Positions 46,359-60,760 of a DNA stretch of 64,000 bases are shown here, one piece after another (position 1 is the first letter of the stretch; the number at the start of each line of letters is the position of its first letter). Source of the stretch: Congeria kusceri (taxonomy: Eukaryota; Mollusca; Bivalvia; Myida; Dreissenidae); the NCBI GenBank assembly GCA_027627225.1, contig CM051028.1, positions 26,132,364 through 26,196,363 on the forward strand. Direction: 5' to 3'. A program made the position numbers and the translations under genes. Below the pieces are notes generated by a model. That model saw only the letters and a list, made by a program, of their open reading frames with translations, did not search any database and was not told the DNA's origin.

Positions 46359-49319
46359 CTGAAACGTAAATAGATCACGCACAAAATGATAACACATATT
46401 TCAAAACGACGCAAGTCAGTATAATTCACAAACCATGAACCATAACAAACTAAATTCGCATCAGCGTAGTTCATTGGAATGTCATGAAAACCACAATATA
46501 ACTGTGCCACTATTCATTGCCCCTGAACATACTTCTAGTAATTACTCTATAAAAAGTGCACCTACCTAACTTTATAAAAAAAGAAACAACATATTATCAA
46601 TCGGTGGTGGTTGTCTCTAACTAATAACAACCTCGAACACAATGTGATAAAAATGCAATCATAAGCTTCAAAAGCTTTAGTTAAAATATTTTCTTATAAC
46701 GTTTTTGAGTTACATTTGGCGACGAGACATTGACTGTGTTATATACTAACTAGATCCACAATTCCAAAGAGGGTTACATTAAACGTTGTCATTGCAGCAT
46801 GTGTCAAAATGTTTACCTTGGTGTTATTCCCGTCTCGAATTTGTGTAAACACACTAAAATATATAATACATGTATTCATTAAGAAAATCACTAATATATA
46901 TCAGTAAAGTGCATTAAAATGGCCTTGTTCACAGATTTATCATATTTTTGGAAATTGCATAGCATTCTCTTAACTGCAAAAAAAATGCATCTGGACTAAC
47001 AAATAACAAATATTGAATAAGAAAAACACTAAATTCAAAACAATGCTTTCGCGCAGTCACCAATCTAAGATCTTCGGCTTTAAAAAAATTGACGTTCAGC
47101 AATTGTGACTTGCTAACAAGAAGTAATTTTTAAACGCTTTGAAGGTGATACATGTGTTTTAAAATACGGATGAAAAGCGTTACAAACGCTTTATAATTTT
47201 ATCCATTTCAATTGATGATTATCTCATTATTATTTATTCTATAAACGACACTATTTCCTATAGATTTCTTTGTCGGAAGTGCTATTTTACGTGTTTAGTT
47301 ATAATGTATTTTCTTTTTGGGATCTCTGAAAAAAAGAAAAGAAAAATGTCAATTTTCCAATCGGTGTACACGTCCCTTTAAAATCATTGTACCCAGTACC
47401 CAGTGCCTACAAGTTGGAAAATCCAAACCACCGTCTACGTCTACCTACATTATTATGTTTCTAACGTGACCCACGTTCATAACTTATGTTAACCCATGCG
47501 AGATTTGCTTTTAATTAAAGAAACTTATATATGCAAGCAAAGCATCAATACATATTTGTATTTCGATATCCAGAACAGTATAAATGCAACTCTACTATAC
47601 ACTGAATATCTAATTAAGATACGGCAATTAGATATGCACGTACATAATAGTGCATTGTCAAGAAACAATCAGACATTCAAAACAAGAGATAACTTCAAAT
47701 ATTGTATCGATTGCATCTAATAAGTAAAGATATCCGAAGGACCACTGCGATCCATTGTTTCGAATTTTGTAATTTGCCATCGGATACAATAGACGTTTTA
47801 TTTCACATATATTGTGTGCTTGATTTTGTATAAGTACAATACCCTACCCGTGTATAAAATAATATAGTTAGTATTGTTTATACCATCCTTTAAAAGTAAA
47901 CAGTTGGGTTTGCAAACATTCTCTCGAACAGCAGTTACGAACTCCGCGCAGAGATTTAACTGGTTCCGAGCATAGCTCTAATCAACTCCCTGTCGTCATG
48001 AAAAAACCACGTGATGATTATCGATTTAAATCTTCTAGTTATTATTTATGGTTTTAATTAGTTGTTTTCTTTTTCTGTTTTCTTTATTGACTGCAAACGA
48101 TATATAAATGTCCAATTATGTAGAACATTGCACTGAGTTGCATTTAATAAGAAAAACGTACACAACACGTAATCCTTCCAGATCTGCAAGGATTTTACTT
48201 GTGATGGCAGTGGCTACCGTTAACCGATAGGGGAGGTAACCGCCTGCGAGGAGTTTGCAGCAGTTACAGCACTACTATTATTGCAGAATACACACTGAAT
48301 GTTGCTGTCCTCGCCATGGAGTTGTTGTGAAGTCAGAAGTTTGAAAATATGTGATCTTTTGCCGTATTTTAATACATATAAAAATATATTATGAAATTCC
48401 AGTTGCAACTTTAGAAGGAAAACAATCTATTTACATGTCAATATCAATTTTTATGGGTTGTATAACTGAATTCGAAGTAATGCATTTTTATGAGTAATTC
48501 ATCACGATATTGCAGGTAAATTTCACTGATAATAAAACTACTTACTATGTAACTGCATGTATAGGGTCATATTGATGGTATTTCCCATAAATACAGACCC
48601 ATATTAAATTAACTCAAATAGCCATAATAGTTTATATCGAATATACTTTTCTAGTAGCAATTATATATTGAAAGGAATCATTAAGACACCTAGAATACTA
48701 GTACACAAAGTAAAAACAGATACAAAGTTCCATCTGGATATGCACTCACGCTATAAATTCAATGAAAAGTTCCATATGCTACACAACTTTTATCAATGTT
48801 GCACAAGGGGTCTGTAACGGTACATCATGTACATTTTTATTCGTATCAATCTAAGTACAACGCATTTTTCCCCTCCCGCGAAAGTGTAATCGGCGATCAA
48901 TGTAAATAATTATATATTTTTTGCAACTGTTATTGTCGACCTACTGTCGACTCGTTTCAGTTTAGCATGACGTGCTACATTTAAACTTTAGAACGTGTAT
49001 TTACTAATTTAATTAAAAATTAATTAATCAAAACCCTTCTTTCTAAGAAACATTTGTTGCTGCACCATAAAATAACAACGATTGGTATAGTTATTATCCC
49101 ACAAATAGATATTTGACATTTATACCTGCCATTTCCAATTTTAAACGATGATCCATAATAATTGAAATAAACCTTAATCCAGTATTTAGCTATACGATCC
49201 CATTGCAACTTGTAATGACTTATTTTAAATAGGTTTTGACATTAATACAATCTTTCGTTAAATGCCCATAAGTCATAATCTGTTCAATCTTGGTATTGTT
49301 TGTACTACCTGCGTATACT
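46359..49319. other. AT-rich stretch upstream of exons, no certain gene
   Basis: Probably intron or 5' region of the REXO1-like gene. One 37-nt segment with splice-like ends on the minus strand (AG before, GTAAAC after; equivalent to 61747-61783 in copy 3) and the Cys/His-rich stretch near 48204-48408 are the only exon-like items. Confidence 0.5.
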
Positions 49320-49407
49320 TATTTATAGATATTATACATCATTATGTCATTCTATTGATGAATTTCTCGAAGCTTCATTGGTCGGCCAGTATTTTGATGC
49401 TGATTGG
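49320..49407 (-). promoter_or_regulatory. CCAAT/TATA-like promoter motifs at right end of unit 1
   Basis: On the minus strand two CCAAT boxes (49403-49407 and 49377-49381) are followed 50-80 bp later by TATAAATA (49320-49327). Spacing and orientation fit a Pol II promoter reading leftward toward the REXO1-like exons of unit 1. Motif-based only. Confidence 0.35.
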
Positions 49408-49629
49408 TCCGGGTTGATCTCAGAACGGGTGATTCTTTTTGGATTCTACACTTATTTCTCTCAAGCAAAGAAACAATTATTACGTATATCTTAAAGAATT
49501 TCCTTTCGATTTTTACGAGTAAATTTAGCATGTGTTGGTCAGAGTGTGACCCCAAACGTTTAGGATCTCGTAACACTATTTCATTCAATACGGTCCTATA
49601 TGTACATGTAAATGAAAACTACACTTCAC

Positions 49630-49875
49630 ATGTCGGGCCCGGCTAGCTCAGTTGGTAGATCGCCTAGACTGACTGTCAATCAGGGGATCGTGAGTTCGAA
49701 CCCCAGCCCGGCTACATAACTTGTGTGTGAGGATTGGTCATGAAGTTATTTCTTCGGCCAATCTCCACCTACCTCTGATTCAAGTAGGGTAGTTGTCAGT
49801 TACTGGCATAGGTATGTGTACTGGTTACACCGCTTAGTTCGGTTAAGCTTGCCCAGGAAAAGTGTGAGTAGGCTT
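49630..49875 (+). mobile_element. tRNA-derived SINE (copy 2)
   Basis: Same element; tRNA-like head 49637-49713, 5 nt longer because of extra bases around the anticodon arm (cctagactgactgtc). Confidence 0.6.
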
Positions 49876-51549
49876 TCATGAATTCATAAATATCCAATTG
49901 ATGACTATTCAACGGGTATTTAAGAAATGAACAATCGCTGTCAATCAATTTAAAGGGATAAACAATGACTGTTTTGTGAAAACTATTTTTTTAAATTTAA
50001 TATTTTGTATACTGGCAATAATGAGTAGACATTCTCATTACAATCTACCATCAGAAGATAAGAAAGAACTATGTGTAAGCATTCTGCAAATGTATCTGCT
50101 CATTAAGTTTATCGCTATATAATTGTCACGCTGCATATATAGTGATACAGCGTATTGTCAGACCGAGAATGGTAATGTCCACCGACATGTTTAATTTAAT
50201 GCTCAGTAACACGCAGTACGCAATGAACCATATTGTGATTAACCACTATGGAAGATGTAAGTATATAATAAGTTAGAAATTATTTCATTGGAAAACAAAC
50301 AAGTCATATGATTTGAAACCATAAATATAAATAAACTTTCGTAACAGCTTGCAGCCATCAGTAGACATTAGGGAGAGTTAATGATTCCATTTCAGTCCGC
50401 TTGAGTTAATATAAATGTAGACTCAAATAATTGTTTTGTTATATTTGTAAAAGGTTACAATCAAACGTTTTTAAGTGTATTTGTGTTTAATGATACACTT
50501 ACAGCAAACTTATTTCAAAACAAAAGTTTTACCGGCGAGATTACCGATGACGTAATTTTTCAAGATGGCCGCATGGTGCATTGAAAAATACGATAATTTA
50601 AGAACGAATACTTAATTTTTAAACACATTTTGCTGTTGTTATTTTCATGAAAAGTTTCAATTTCAAACATGATATTGAAAGAAAATGTTTAGTTAGTTGC
50701 TCCAAATATTTTACTTAAAGATTAAGTACCGCTAGAATACAGATGAACAGTATACACACCATGCAACATGATAGTAAGCCCAAAGCAACATGTCAGTAGG
50801 CATAATGCAAGTTATAAAATTCCACAGTGAATTATGACTGCAGATGGCGCTCAATAGTTTTTTCGTAATATGAATACTTATTTCTAAAACAAAAAGCCGA
50901 AAATACCCGACTTAATTGTCAACTAAAATCTGAGTTTGTTTCCTTTGTTTCTAACTTTTCAGTCGACGTAAATGGGGCAATACCATTCAAAAGTATAGCT
51001 TAAAATTGCGAACGGTCGTGCATTTATAATAATCAACCAATGAAGATAAAGTTTTGTGCGGCTTGACCCGAGTATTTGTGCGGCTGTCCGAGAATATCAA
51101 GTCGAGATTTTACAAACTATAACTTAAAGATACATTTATATACTGAAGTGTACTAAAGTACACTTAAAAAATATGTGTATCTTTATCATACGAATTATGT
51201 TTCCAACACGTAGGGTCGGCATTTCAACGTTTCTTTAACTTTTGGGTACAATGTATTAAAGGTAGTGTAGTGTTGAATGATATTTTGTTCGATGTCCTAA
51301 GGATTGATTCAATATATCAAAATCGGTACGTATCCTTAAGAGCACAATATTGTTCAGTATAATGCCAGAAGTACAACCAAAGGCTTTGTCATAGGGACAA
51401 ACGTTGCCCTTTGCCCCGCTTGAATTCTTTCTATGATTATTAGTTATAAAGATTTAAGCCAATTTATTTAAATTAAAATTTAAATTATGTTTATGAACTT
51501 GCTTTTGGCAAGAAGAAATATAACATGATAACTGATACAAGTACTTCAC
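49876..51549. other. AT-rich spacer, unit 2, no gene seen
   Basis: Equivalent to 42381-44051; includes the palindrome at 51146-51165. Confidence 0.6.
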
Positions 51550-53832
51550 CTTCAGCAGCATAAGTAAGATCGCTACCATGACCGTGTCCCACCAGAATGG
51601 TGTCTCTGTTGAAGAGGGTCAGTAGGTCATTGCGCGTCTCCTCAAATGTCTTGGTCAACATTCTTCAGATGTTCCTCTTTAATCACACTCCAGCTGAACG
51701 GTAATGCACATTACACAGTTTTTATTTTTTTCAATATATTATTTTAGTAAAATTATGGTAATACTATGCCAGTATGAATTTTCTACAAATACATGTATTT
51801 TAAACTACAACCTGGATTAATTTGCATTTCTTTATTTGACAAGAAAAACAATGCACTCACAAGCAATAACATGGGCTCTTTTCCGAATAACAGCATATCA
51901 AGTATTTACTTCGTAATCATCAATATTAAATTATTTGTAAAATAAAACGACATACATGGTGTTGTAGTCAATCACTTCAGCCGTCGGTAAACAGTACTCG
52001 TCATAAACCACTTTGTAACTGGTGTTCACAACGGTAACCTTGCAAACCTCGATGCCCTTCGTTGTGTAGATCTTGCAAACGAAGACAATGTATATATCAA
52101 TGTAGTGGAAACACTGCTATCCATGGATTTCAATAATTTGTACCTACATACTTAAAGTAAATTGCAAGACTGATTGTATGGGTGCTGTCATGTGAATATT
52201 TGGACTTACTGTAGTATACAATATTGGATTACAGACGGTTTTCAATGACTACGGCTTTTCACTCTGAATTCATACCTGATACTCGGTATCCATCGCATAA
52301 ACACCGTAATTCCCATCCACTGGTGGAGTAGTCAAAGGCTGCGTGGTTTTTGAATCCCTCGGTGTCCTGGTACATATTACCTTTGTACACGTGACTCTGA
52401 AAAATTAGTGACTGTCTAAAATGTAAGCATATACAAGTGTATACAAAGACATAACACTTTACCTAGTCTTAAGAGAAGCTTTAAATTTGAATTTGTGTTA
52501 TATTAATTTACCATTGTGTTTTAATACATTGCTGCCACACATGAAAACAGTTACATTTAACGGAATCTTATGTCAATGTTTATGTTAATATTCGAAGCAA
52601 GGCTTAAATATATATCTAACAACTGTACGAATATCTTTGTAATACCGATGCGTTATGAAATCCTCTTGACCCGTATTTCCCACCACAACATCCGTGTGGT
52701 TGCTTGGCACCATCTAAATACAATGTGATATGTTTAATTTTAATAGAACATAGCAAGATATGTATCAACTGTCATATATTTAATACCGAACAATTCTAAA
52801 ATAATGCAAGAAATTGTCATAAGAAACGTAAGTTCTTTGACTTACACCGTCACCTAGTTTATTATAAACTTAAGTTTACTGGAACAGTTGGTTGTGCAAT
52901 TGAAAGTCGACAATTATTTCAATACTGACTAAATTGCAAATGTTTTTCTTAACTGTTACGTGCCTTTTAAGTAAGACCCCAATTAAATAATTCCAATACA
53001 TACGTATTTTTCTGGAACGTTCTGTGTGGAATTCACAATGGGGAACGACGTTCAAACGATATATCAAATGGCAGCTCACACGATTGCATGTTCCTGTTAA
53101 GATATAATGCTCATTCAACAAGAACAAAATCATGTCAGACTAAGAATAAGTGCTACTACTTTTGACTACTGCTATTACTAAAACGACTTTACTACAACTA
53201 CTACGACTACTAATACTACTACTACTGCTGCTGTTACTGCTGCTGCCGCCGTTACTACTACTACTACCACTTACTACTACTACTACTACTTAATACTACT
53301 ACTACTACTACCACTACCACTACTATTACTTTAAAGCTTTTTACTTTACACAGATAATAATACATATATAACTGAGGCCAACAAGTTGTTTGTAATTTAA
53401 AACTTACGATATACTACAAATGCAGTATATTACCCATCCCTTAAGAGTTGTATAAAAAATAAATAAATATTAGCCGATTTTATGACTGGTTTGGGAGAGC
53501 CCTTCTAAAATAGACTACCGCTGTTCATTGTGTGATATTGAGGATGCGGTATTCATTATGTAATTTTATGACTAAAACGGGATTATACCGTAAATTCAGT
53601 CTCGTTTTATTTAATAATATATAATTGACAAGATTTGAAACATTTTTTGTCATTTCTTGCAATCTGTGACGTAGCAACTGTAATAATTTAGTATTCAATC
53701 CATAGTTCTGGCCATAAAGGCGAGCTTTTCCTTCTGCCCCGCTGGGGTCAGGTAATGGGTAGTCAAAACGTTGTAACTCATCCTCTGAAATCAGTCCATA
53801 CTGGCACACAAACAAATATCTTCGGTACATGC
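51550..53832 (-). pseudogene. REXO1-like partial gene, copy 2, frameshifted exons
   Basis: Exons at 53671-53832, 53004-53093, 52646-52713, 52276-52396, 51956-52071 and 51550-51693. Three have the same length as copy 3 with no indel. The zinc exon has compensating -1/+1 indels that disrupt CNRC, the Exo I exon is 4 nt longer (reads DTEYQ before the donor instead of DTES), and the Exo II exon has one extra A. Same error-or-decay question as copy 1. Confidence 0.6.
53150..53331. repeat. (ACT)n microsatellite, copy 2
   Basis: Same locus as in copy 1, with a shorter pure run broken by extra T and TA bases. Confidence 0.95.
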
Positions 53833-56819
53833 CTGAAACGTAAATAGATCACGCAAAAAATGAGAACACATATTTCAAAACGACGCAAGTCAGTATAATT
53901 CACAAACCATGAACCATAACAAACTAAATTCGCATCAGCGTAATTCATTGGAATGTCATGAAAACCACAATATAACTGTGCCACTATTCATTGCCCTCTG
54001 AACATACTTCTAGTAATTACTCTACAAAAAGTTGCACCTACCTAACTTTATAAAAAAGAAACAACATATTATCAATCGGTGGTGGTTGTCTTAACTAATA
54101 ACAACCTCGAACACAATGTGATAAAAATGCAATCATAAGCTTCAAAAGCATTTAGTTAAAATATTCTTATAACGTTTTTGAGTTACATTTGGCGACGAGA
54201 CATTGACCTGTGTTATATACTAAACTAGATCCACAATTCCAAAGAGGGTTACATTAAATGTTGTCATTGCAGCATGTGTCAAAATGTTTACCTTAGGTGT
54301 TTATTCCCGTCTCGAATTTGTGTAAAACACACTAAAATATATAATACATGTATTCATTAAGAAAATCACTAATATATCAGTAAAGTGCATTAAAATGGCA
54401 ATGTTCACAGATTTAGCATATTTTTGGAAATTGCATAGCATTTCTTAACTGCAAAAAAAATGCATCTGCACTAACAAATAACAAATATTGAATAAGAAAA
54501 ACACTAAATTCAAAACAATGCTTTCGCCCAGTCACCAATCTAAGATCTTCGGCTTTAAAAAAATTGACGTTCAGCAACTTGTGACTTGCTAACAAGAAGT
54601 AATTTTTAAACGCTTTGAAGGTGATTCATGTGTTTTTAAAATACGGATGACAAAGCGTTACAAACGCTTTATAATTTTATCCATTTCAATTGATGATTAT
54701 CTCATTATTATTTATTCTATAAACGGACACTATTTCCTATAGATTTCTTTGTCGGAAGTGCTATTTTACGTGATTAGTTTATAATGTATTTTCTTTTTTG
54801 GGATCTCTGAAAAAAAGAAGAGAAAAATGTCAATTTTCCAATCGGTGTACACGTCTCTTTAAAATACATTGTACCCAGTACCCAGTGCCTACAAGTGGAA
54901 AATCCAAACCACCGTCTACGTCTACCTACATTATTATGTTTTCTAACATGACCCACGTTCATAACTTATGTTAACCCATGCGAGATTTGCTTTTAATTAA
55001 AGAAAACTCATATATGCAAGCAAAGCATCAATACATATTTGTTATTTCGATATCCAGAACAGTATAAATGCAACTTACTATACACTGAATATCTAATTAA
55101 GATACGGCAATTAGATATGCACGTACATAATAGTGCATTGTCAAGAAACAATCAGACATTCAAAACAAGAGATAACTACAAATATTGTATCGATTGCATC
55201 TAATAAGTAAAAATATCCGAAAGGACCACTGCGATCATTGTTTCGAATTTTGTAATTGCCATCGGATACAATAGACGTTTTATTTCACATATATTGTTGT
55301 GCTTGATTTTGTATAAGTACACATACCCTACCCATGTATAGAAATAATCTAGTTAGTATTGTTTATACCATCCTTTAAAAGTAAACAGTTGGGTTTGCAA
55401 CCATTCTCCTCGAACAGCAGTTACGAACTCCGCGCAGAGATTTAACTGGTTCCGAGCATAGCTCTAATCAACTCCCTGTCGTCAATGAAAAAAACCACGT
55501 GATGATTATCGATTTAAATCTTCTAGTTATTATTTATGGTTTTTTAATTAGTTGTTTTATTTTTCTGTTTCTTTATCTGACTGCAAACGATATATAAATG
55601 TCCAATTATGTAGAACATTGCACTGAGTTGCATTAATAATAAGAAAAACGTACACACACGTAATCCTTCCAGATCTGCAAGGATTTTACTTTGTGATGGC
55701 AGTGGCTACCGTTAACCGATAGGGGAGGTAACCGCTGCGAGGAGTTTTTGCAGCAGTTACAGCACTACTATTATTGCAGAATACACACTGAATGTTGCTG
55801 GTCCTCGCCATGGAGTTGTTGTGAAGTCAGAAGTTTGAAATATGTGATCTTTTGCCGTATTTTAATACATATAAAAATATATTATGAAATTCCAGTTGCA
55901 ACTTTAGAAGGAAAACATCTATTTACATGTCAATATCAATTTTTATGGGTTGTATAACTGAATTCGAAGCAATGCATTTTTATGAGTAATCATCACGATA
56001 TTGCAGGTAAATTTCACTGATAATAAAACTTCTCTTACTATGTAACTGCATGTATAAGGTCATATTGATGGTTATTTCCCATAAATACAGAAATCATATT
56101 AAATTAACTCAAATAGCCATAATAGTTTATATCGAATATACTTTTCTAGTAGCAATTATATATTGAAGGAATCATTAAGACACCTAGAATACTAGTACAC
56201 AAAGTAAAAACAGATACAAAGTTCCATCTGGATATGCACTCACGCTATAAATTCAATGAAAAGTTCCATATGCTACACAACTTTTTATCAATGTTGCACA
56301 AGGGTTGTAACGGTACATCATGTACATTTTTATTCGTATCAATCTAAGTACAACGCATTTTTCCCCTCCGCGAAAGTGTAATCGGCGATCAATGTAAATA
56401 ATTATATATTTTTTGCAACTGTTATTGTCGACCTACTGTTCGACTCGTTTCAGTTTAGCATGACGTGCTACATTTAAACTTTAGAACGTGTATTTACTAA
56501 TTTAATTAAAAAATTTAATTAATCAAAACCCTTCTTTCTAAGATAACCATTTGTTGCTGCACGCATAAAATAACAACGATTGGTATAGTTATTATCCCAC
56601 AAATAGATATTTGACACATTTATACCTGCCATTCCAATTTTAAACGATGATCCATAATAATTGAAATAAACCTTAATCCAGTATTTTAGCTATACGATCC
56701 CATTGCAGACTTGTAATGACTTATTTTAAATAGGTTTTGACATTAATACAATCTTTCGTTAAATGCCCATAAGTCATAATCTGTTCAATCTTGGTATTGT
56801 TGTACTACCTGCGTATACT
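53833..56819. other. AT-rich stretch upstream of exons, unit 2
   Basis: Equivalent to 46359-49319; no certain gene. Confidence 0.5.
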
Positions 56820-56912
56820 TATTTATAGATATTATACATCATTATGTCATTCTATCGATGAATTTCTCGAAGCTTCTATTGGTCGGCCAGTAATTTTTGA
56901 TGCACTGATTGG
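56820..56912 (-). promoter_or_regulatory. CCAAT/TATA-like promoter motifs at right end of unit 2
   Basis: Same arrangement: CCAAT at 56908-56912 and 56878-56882, TATAAATA at 56820-56827. Confidence 0.35.
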
Positions 56913-57139
56913 TCCGGGTTGATCTCAGAACGGGTGATTCTTTTTGGATTCTACACTTATTTTCTCCTCAAGCAAAGAAACAATTATTACGTATATCTTA
57001 AAGAATTTCCTTTCGATTTTTACGAGTAAATTTAGCATGTGTTGGTCGAAGTGTGACCCCAAACGTTTAGGATCTCGTAACACTATTTCATTCAATACGG
57101 TCCTATATGTACATGTAAATGAAACTACACTTCACAAGT

Positions 57140-57382
57140 CGGGCCGGCTAGCTCAGTTGGTAGATCGCCAGACTGTCAATCAGGGGATCGTGAGTTCGAA
57201 CCCCAGCCCGGCTACATAACTTGTGTGAGGATTGGTCATGAAGTTATTCTTCTTCGGCCAATCTCCACCTACCTCTGATTCAAGTAGGGTAAGTTGTCAG
57301 TTACTGGCATAGGTATTGTGTACTGGTACACCGCTTAGTTCGGTTAAGCTTGCCCAGGAAGAAAGTGTGAGTAGGCTTTCAT
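57140..57382 (+). mobile_element. tRNA-derived SINE (copy 3)
   Basis: Same element; tRNA-like head about 57142-57213, with one C fewer in the 5' acceptor segment. A and B boxes are intact. Confidence 0.6.
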
Positions 57383-58998
57383 GAATTCATAAATACTCCA
57401 ATTGATGACTATTCAACGGGTATTTAAGAATGAACATCGCTGTCAATCAATTTAAAGGGATAAACAATGACTGTTTTGTGAACACTATTTTTTAAATTTA
57501 ATATTTTGTATAACTGGCAATAATGAGTAGAGACATTCTCATTACAATCTACCATCAGAAGATAAGAAAGAACTATGTGTAAGCATTCTGCAAATGTATC
57601 TGCTCATTAAGTTTATCGCTATATAATCTGTCACGCTGCACATCATAGTGATACAGCGTATTGTCAACCCGAGAATTGGTAATGTCCACCGACATGTTTA
57701 ATTTAATGCTCAGTAACACGCAGTACGCAATGAACCATATTGTGATTAACCACTATGGAAGATGTAAGTATTATAATAAGTTAGAAATTATTTCATTGGA
57801 AAACAAACAAGTCATATGATTTGAAACCATAAATATAAATAACTTTCGTAACAGCTTGCAGCCATCAGTAGACATTAGGAGAGTTAATGATTCCATTTCG
57901 TCCGCTTGAGTTAATATAAATGTAGAGACTCAAATAATTGTTTTTGTTATATTTGTAAAAGGTTACAATTCAAACGTTTTTAAGTGTATTTGTGTTTATT
58001 GATACACTTACAGCACAAACTTATTTCAAAACAACAGTCTTTTACCGCGAGATTACCGATGACGTAATTTTTTCAAGATGGCCTCATGGTGCATTGAAAA
58101 ATACGATAATTTTCAATTTCAAACATGATATTGAAAGAAAATGTTTAGTTAGTTGCTCCAAATATTTACTTAAAGATTAAGTACCGCTAGAATACAGATG
58201 AACAGTATACACACCATGCAACATGATAGTAAGCCCAAAGCAACATGTCAGTAGGCATAATGCGAGTTATAAAATTCCACAGTGAATTATGACTGCAGAT
58301 GGCGCTCAATAGTTTTTCGTAATATGAATACTTATTTCTAAAACAAAAAGCCGAAAATACCCGACTTAATTGTCAACTAAAATCTGAGTTTGTTTCCTTT
58401 GTTTCTAATTTTCTGTCGACGTAAATGGGGCAATACCATTCAAAAGTATAGCTTAAAATTGCGAACGGTCGTGCATTTATAATAATCAACCAATGAAGAT
58501 AAAGTTTTGTGCGGCTGACCGAGTATTTGTGCGGCTGTCCGAGAATATCAAGTCGAGATTTTACAAACTATAACTTAAAGATACATTTATATACTGAAGT
58601 GTACTAAAGTACACTTAAAAAATATGTGTATCTTTATCATACGAATTATGTTTCCAACACGTAGGGTCGGCATTTCAACGTTTCTTTAACTTTTGGGTAC
58701 AATGTATTAAAGGTAGTGTAGTGTTGAATGATATTTTGTTCGATGTCCTAAGGATTGATTCAATATATCAAAATCGGTACGTATCCTTAAGAGCCAATAT
58801 TGTTCAGTATAATGCCAGAAGTACAACCAAAGGCTTTGTCATAGGGACAAACGTTGCCCTTTGCCCCGCTTGAATTCTTTCTATGATTATTATTATAAAG
58901 ATTTAAGCCAATTTATTTAAATTAAAATTTAAATTATGTTTATGAACTTGCTTTTGGCAAGAAGAAATATAACATGATAACTGATACAAGTACTTCAC
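57383..58998. other. AT-rich spacer, unit 3, with 59-bp deletion
   Basis: Equivalent to 42381-44051 but lacks about 59 bp at about 58111-58114. The palindrome is at 58597-58616. No exon seen. Confidence 0.6.
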
Positions 58999-59141
58999 CT
59001 TCAGCAGCATAAGTAAGATCGCTACCATGACCGTGTCCCACCAGAATGGTGTCTCTGTTGAAGAGGGTCAGTAGGTCATTGCGCGTCTCCTCAAATGTCT
59101 TGGTCACATTCTTCAGATGTTCCTCTTTAATCACACTCCAG
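58999..59141 (-). CDS. REXO1-like exon 6 (Exo II)
   Basis: 143 nt; acceptor GTTCAG, donor GTGAAG. Encodes IKEEHLKNV, RNDLLTLFN and DTILVGHGHGSDL. The D of SDL is the Exo II ligand. Copy 1 loses one C here, changing the reading after DTILV. Confidence 0.85.
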
Positions 59142-60695
59142 CTGAACGGTAATGCCCATTACACAGTTTTTATTTTTTTCAATATATTATTTTAGTAAAA
59201 TTATGGTAATACTATGCCAGTATGAATTTTCTACAAATACATGTATTTTAAACTACAACCTGGATTAATTTGCATTTCTTTATTTGACAAGAAAAACAAT
59301 GCATCACAAGCAATAACATGGGCTCTTTTCCGAATAACAGCATATCAAGTATTTACTTCGTAATCATCAATATTAAATTATTTGTAAAATAAAACGACAT
59401 ACATGGTGTTGTAGTCAATCACTTCAGCCGTCGGTAAACAGTACTCGTCATAAACCACTTTGTAACTGGTGTTCACAACGGTAGCCTTGCAAACCTCGAT
59501 GCCCTTCGTTGTGTAGATCTTGCAACGAAGACAATGTATATATCAATGTAGTGGAAACACTGCTATCCATGGATTCAATAATTTGTACCACATACTTAAA
59601 GTAAATTGCAAGACTTATTGTATGGGTGCTGTCATGTGAATATTTGGACTTACTGTAGTATACAATATTGGATTACAGACGGTTTTCAATGACTACGGCT
59701 TTTCACTCTGAATTCATACCGATTCGGTATCCATGGCATAAACACCGTAATTCCCATCCACTGGTGGAGTAGTCAAAGGCTGCGTGGTTTTGAATCCCTC
59801 GGTGTCCTGGTACATATTACCTTTGTACACGTGACTCTGAAAAATTAGTGACTGTCTAAAATGTAAGCATATACAAGTGTATACAAGACATAACACTTTA
59901 CCTAGTCTTAAGAGAACTTTAAATTTTGAATTTGTGTTATATTAATTTACCATTGTGTTTTAATACATTGCTGCCACACATGAAAACAGTTACATTTAAC
60001 GGAATCTTATGTCAATGTTTATGTTAATATTCGAAGCAAGGCTAAATATATATCTAACAACTGTACGAATATCTTTGTAATACCGATGCGTTATGAAATC
60101 CTCTTGACCCGTATTTCCCACCACAACATCCGTGTGGTTGCTTGGCACCATCTAAATACAATGTGATATGTTTAATTTTAATAGAACATAGCAAGATATG
60201 TATCAACTGTCATATATTTAATACCGAACAATTCTAAAATAATGCAAGAAATTGTCATAAGAAACGTAAGTTCTTTGACTTACACCGTCACCTAGTTTAT
60301 TATAAACTTAAGTTTACTGGAAGTTGGTTGTGCAATTGAAAGTCGACAATTATTTCAATACTGACTAAATTGCAAATGTTTTTCTTAACTTTACGACCTT
60401 TTAAGTAAGACCCAATTAAATAATTCCAATACATACGTATTTTTCTGGAACGTTCTGTGTGGAATTCACAAGGGGAACGACGTTCAAACGATATATCAAA
60501 TGGCAGCTCACACCGATTGCATGTTCCTGTTAAGATATAATGCTCATTCAACAAGAACAAAATCATGTCAGACAAAGAATAAGTGCTACTACTTTGACTA
60601 CTGCTATTACTAAAACGACTTTACTACAACTACTACGACTACTAATACTACTACTACTGCTGCTGTTACTGCTGCTGCCGCCGTTACTACTACTA

Positions 60696-60760
<65 letters not shown>

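Noticed and set aside
46316..46510. Minus-strand frame beginning MAQLYCGFHDI as an exon (also 53778-53984, 61235-61441)
   Set aside because: It runs across the clear acceptor of the YPLPDP exon, has no recognised motif and no supporting splice sites; most likely intron.
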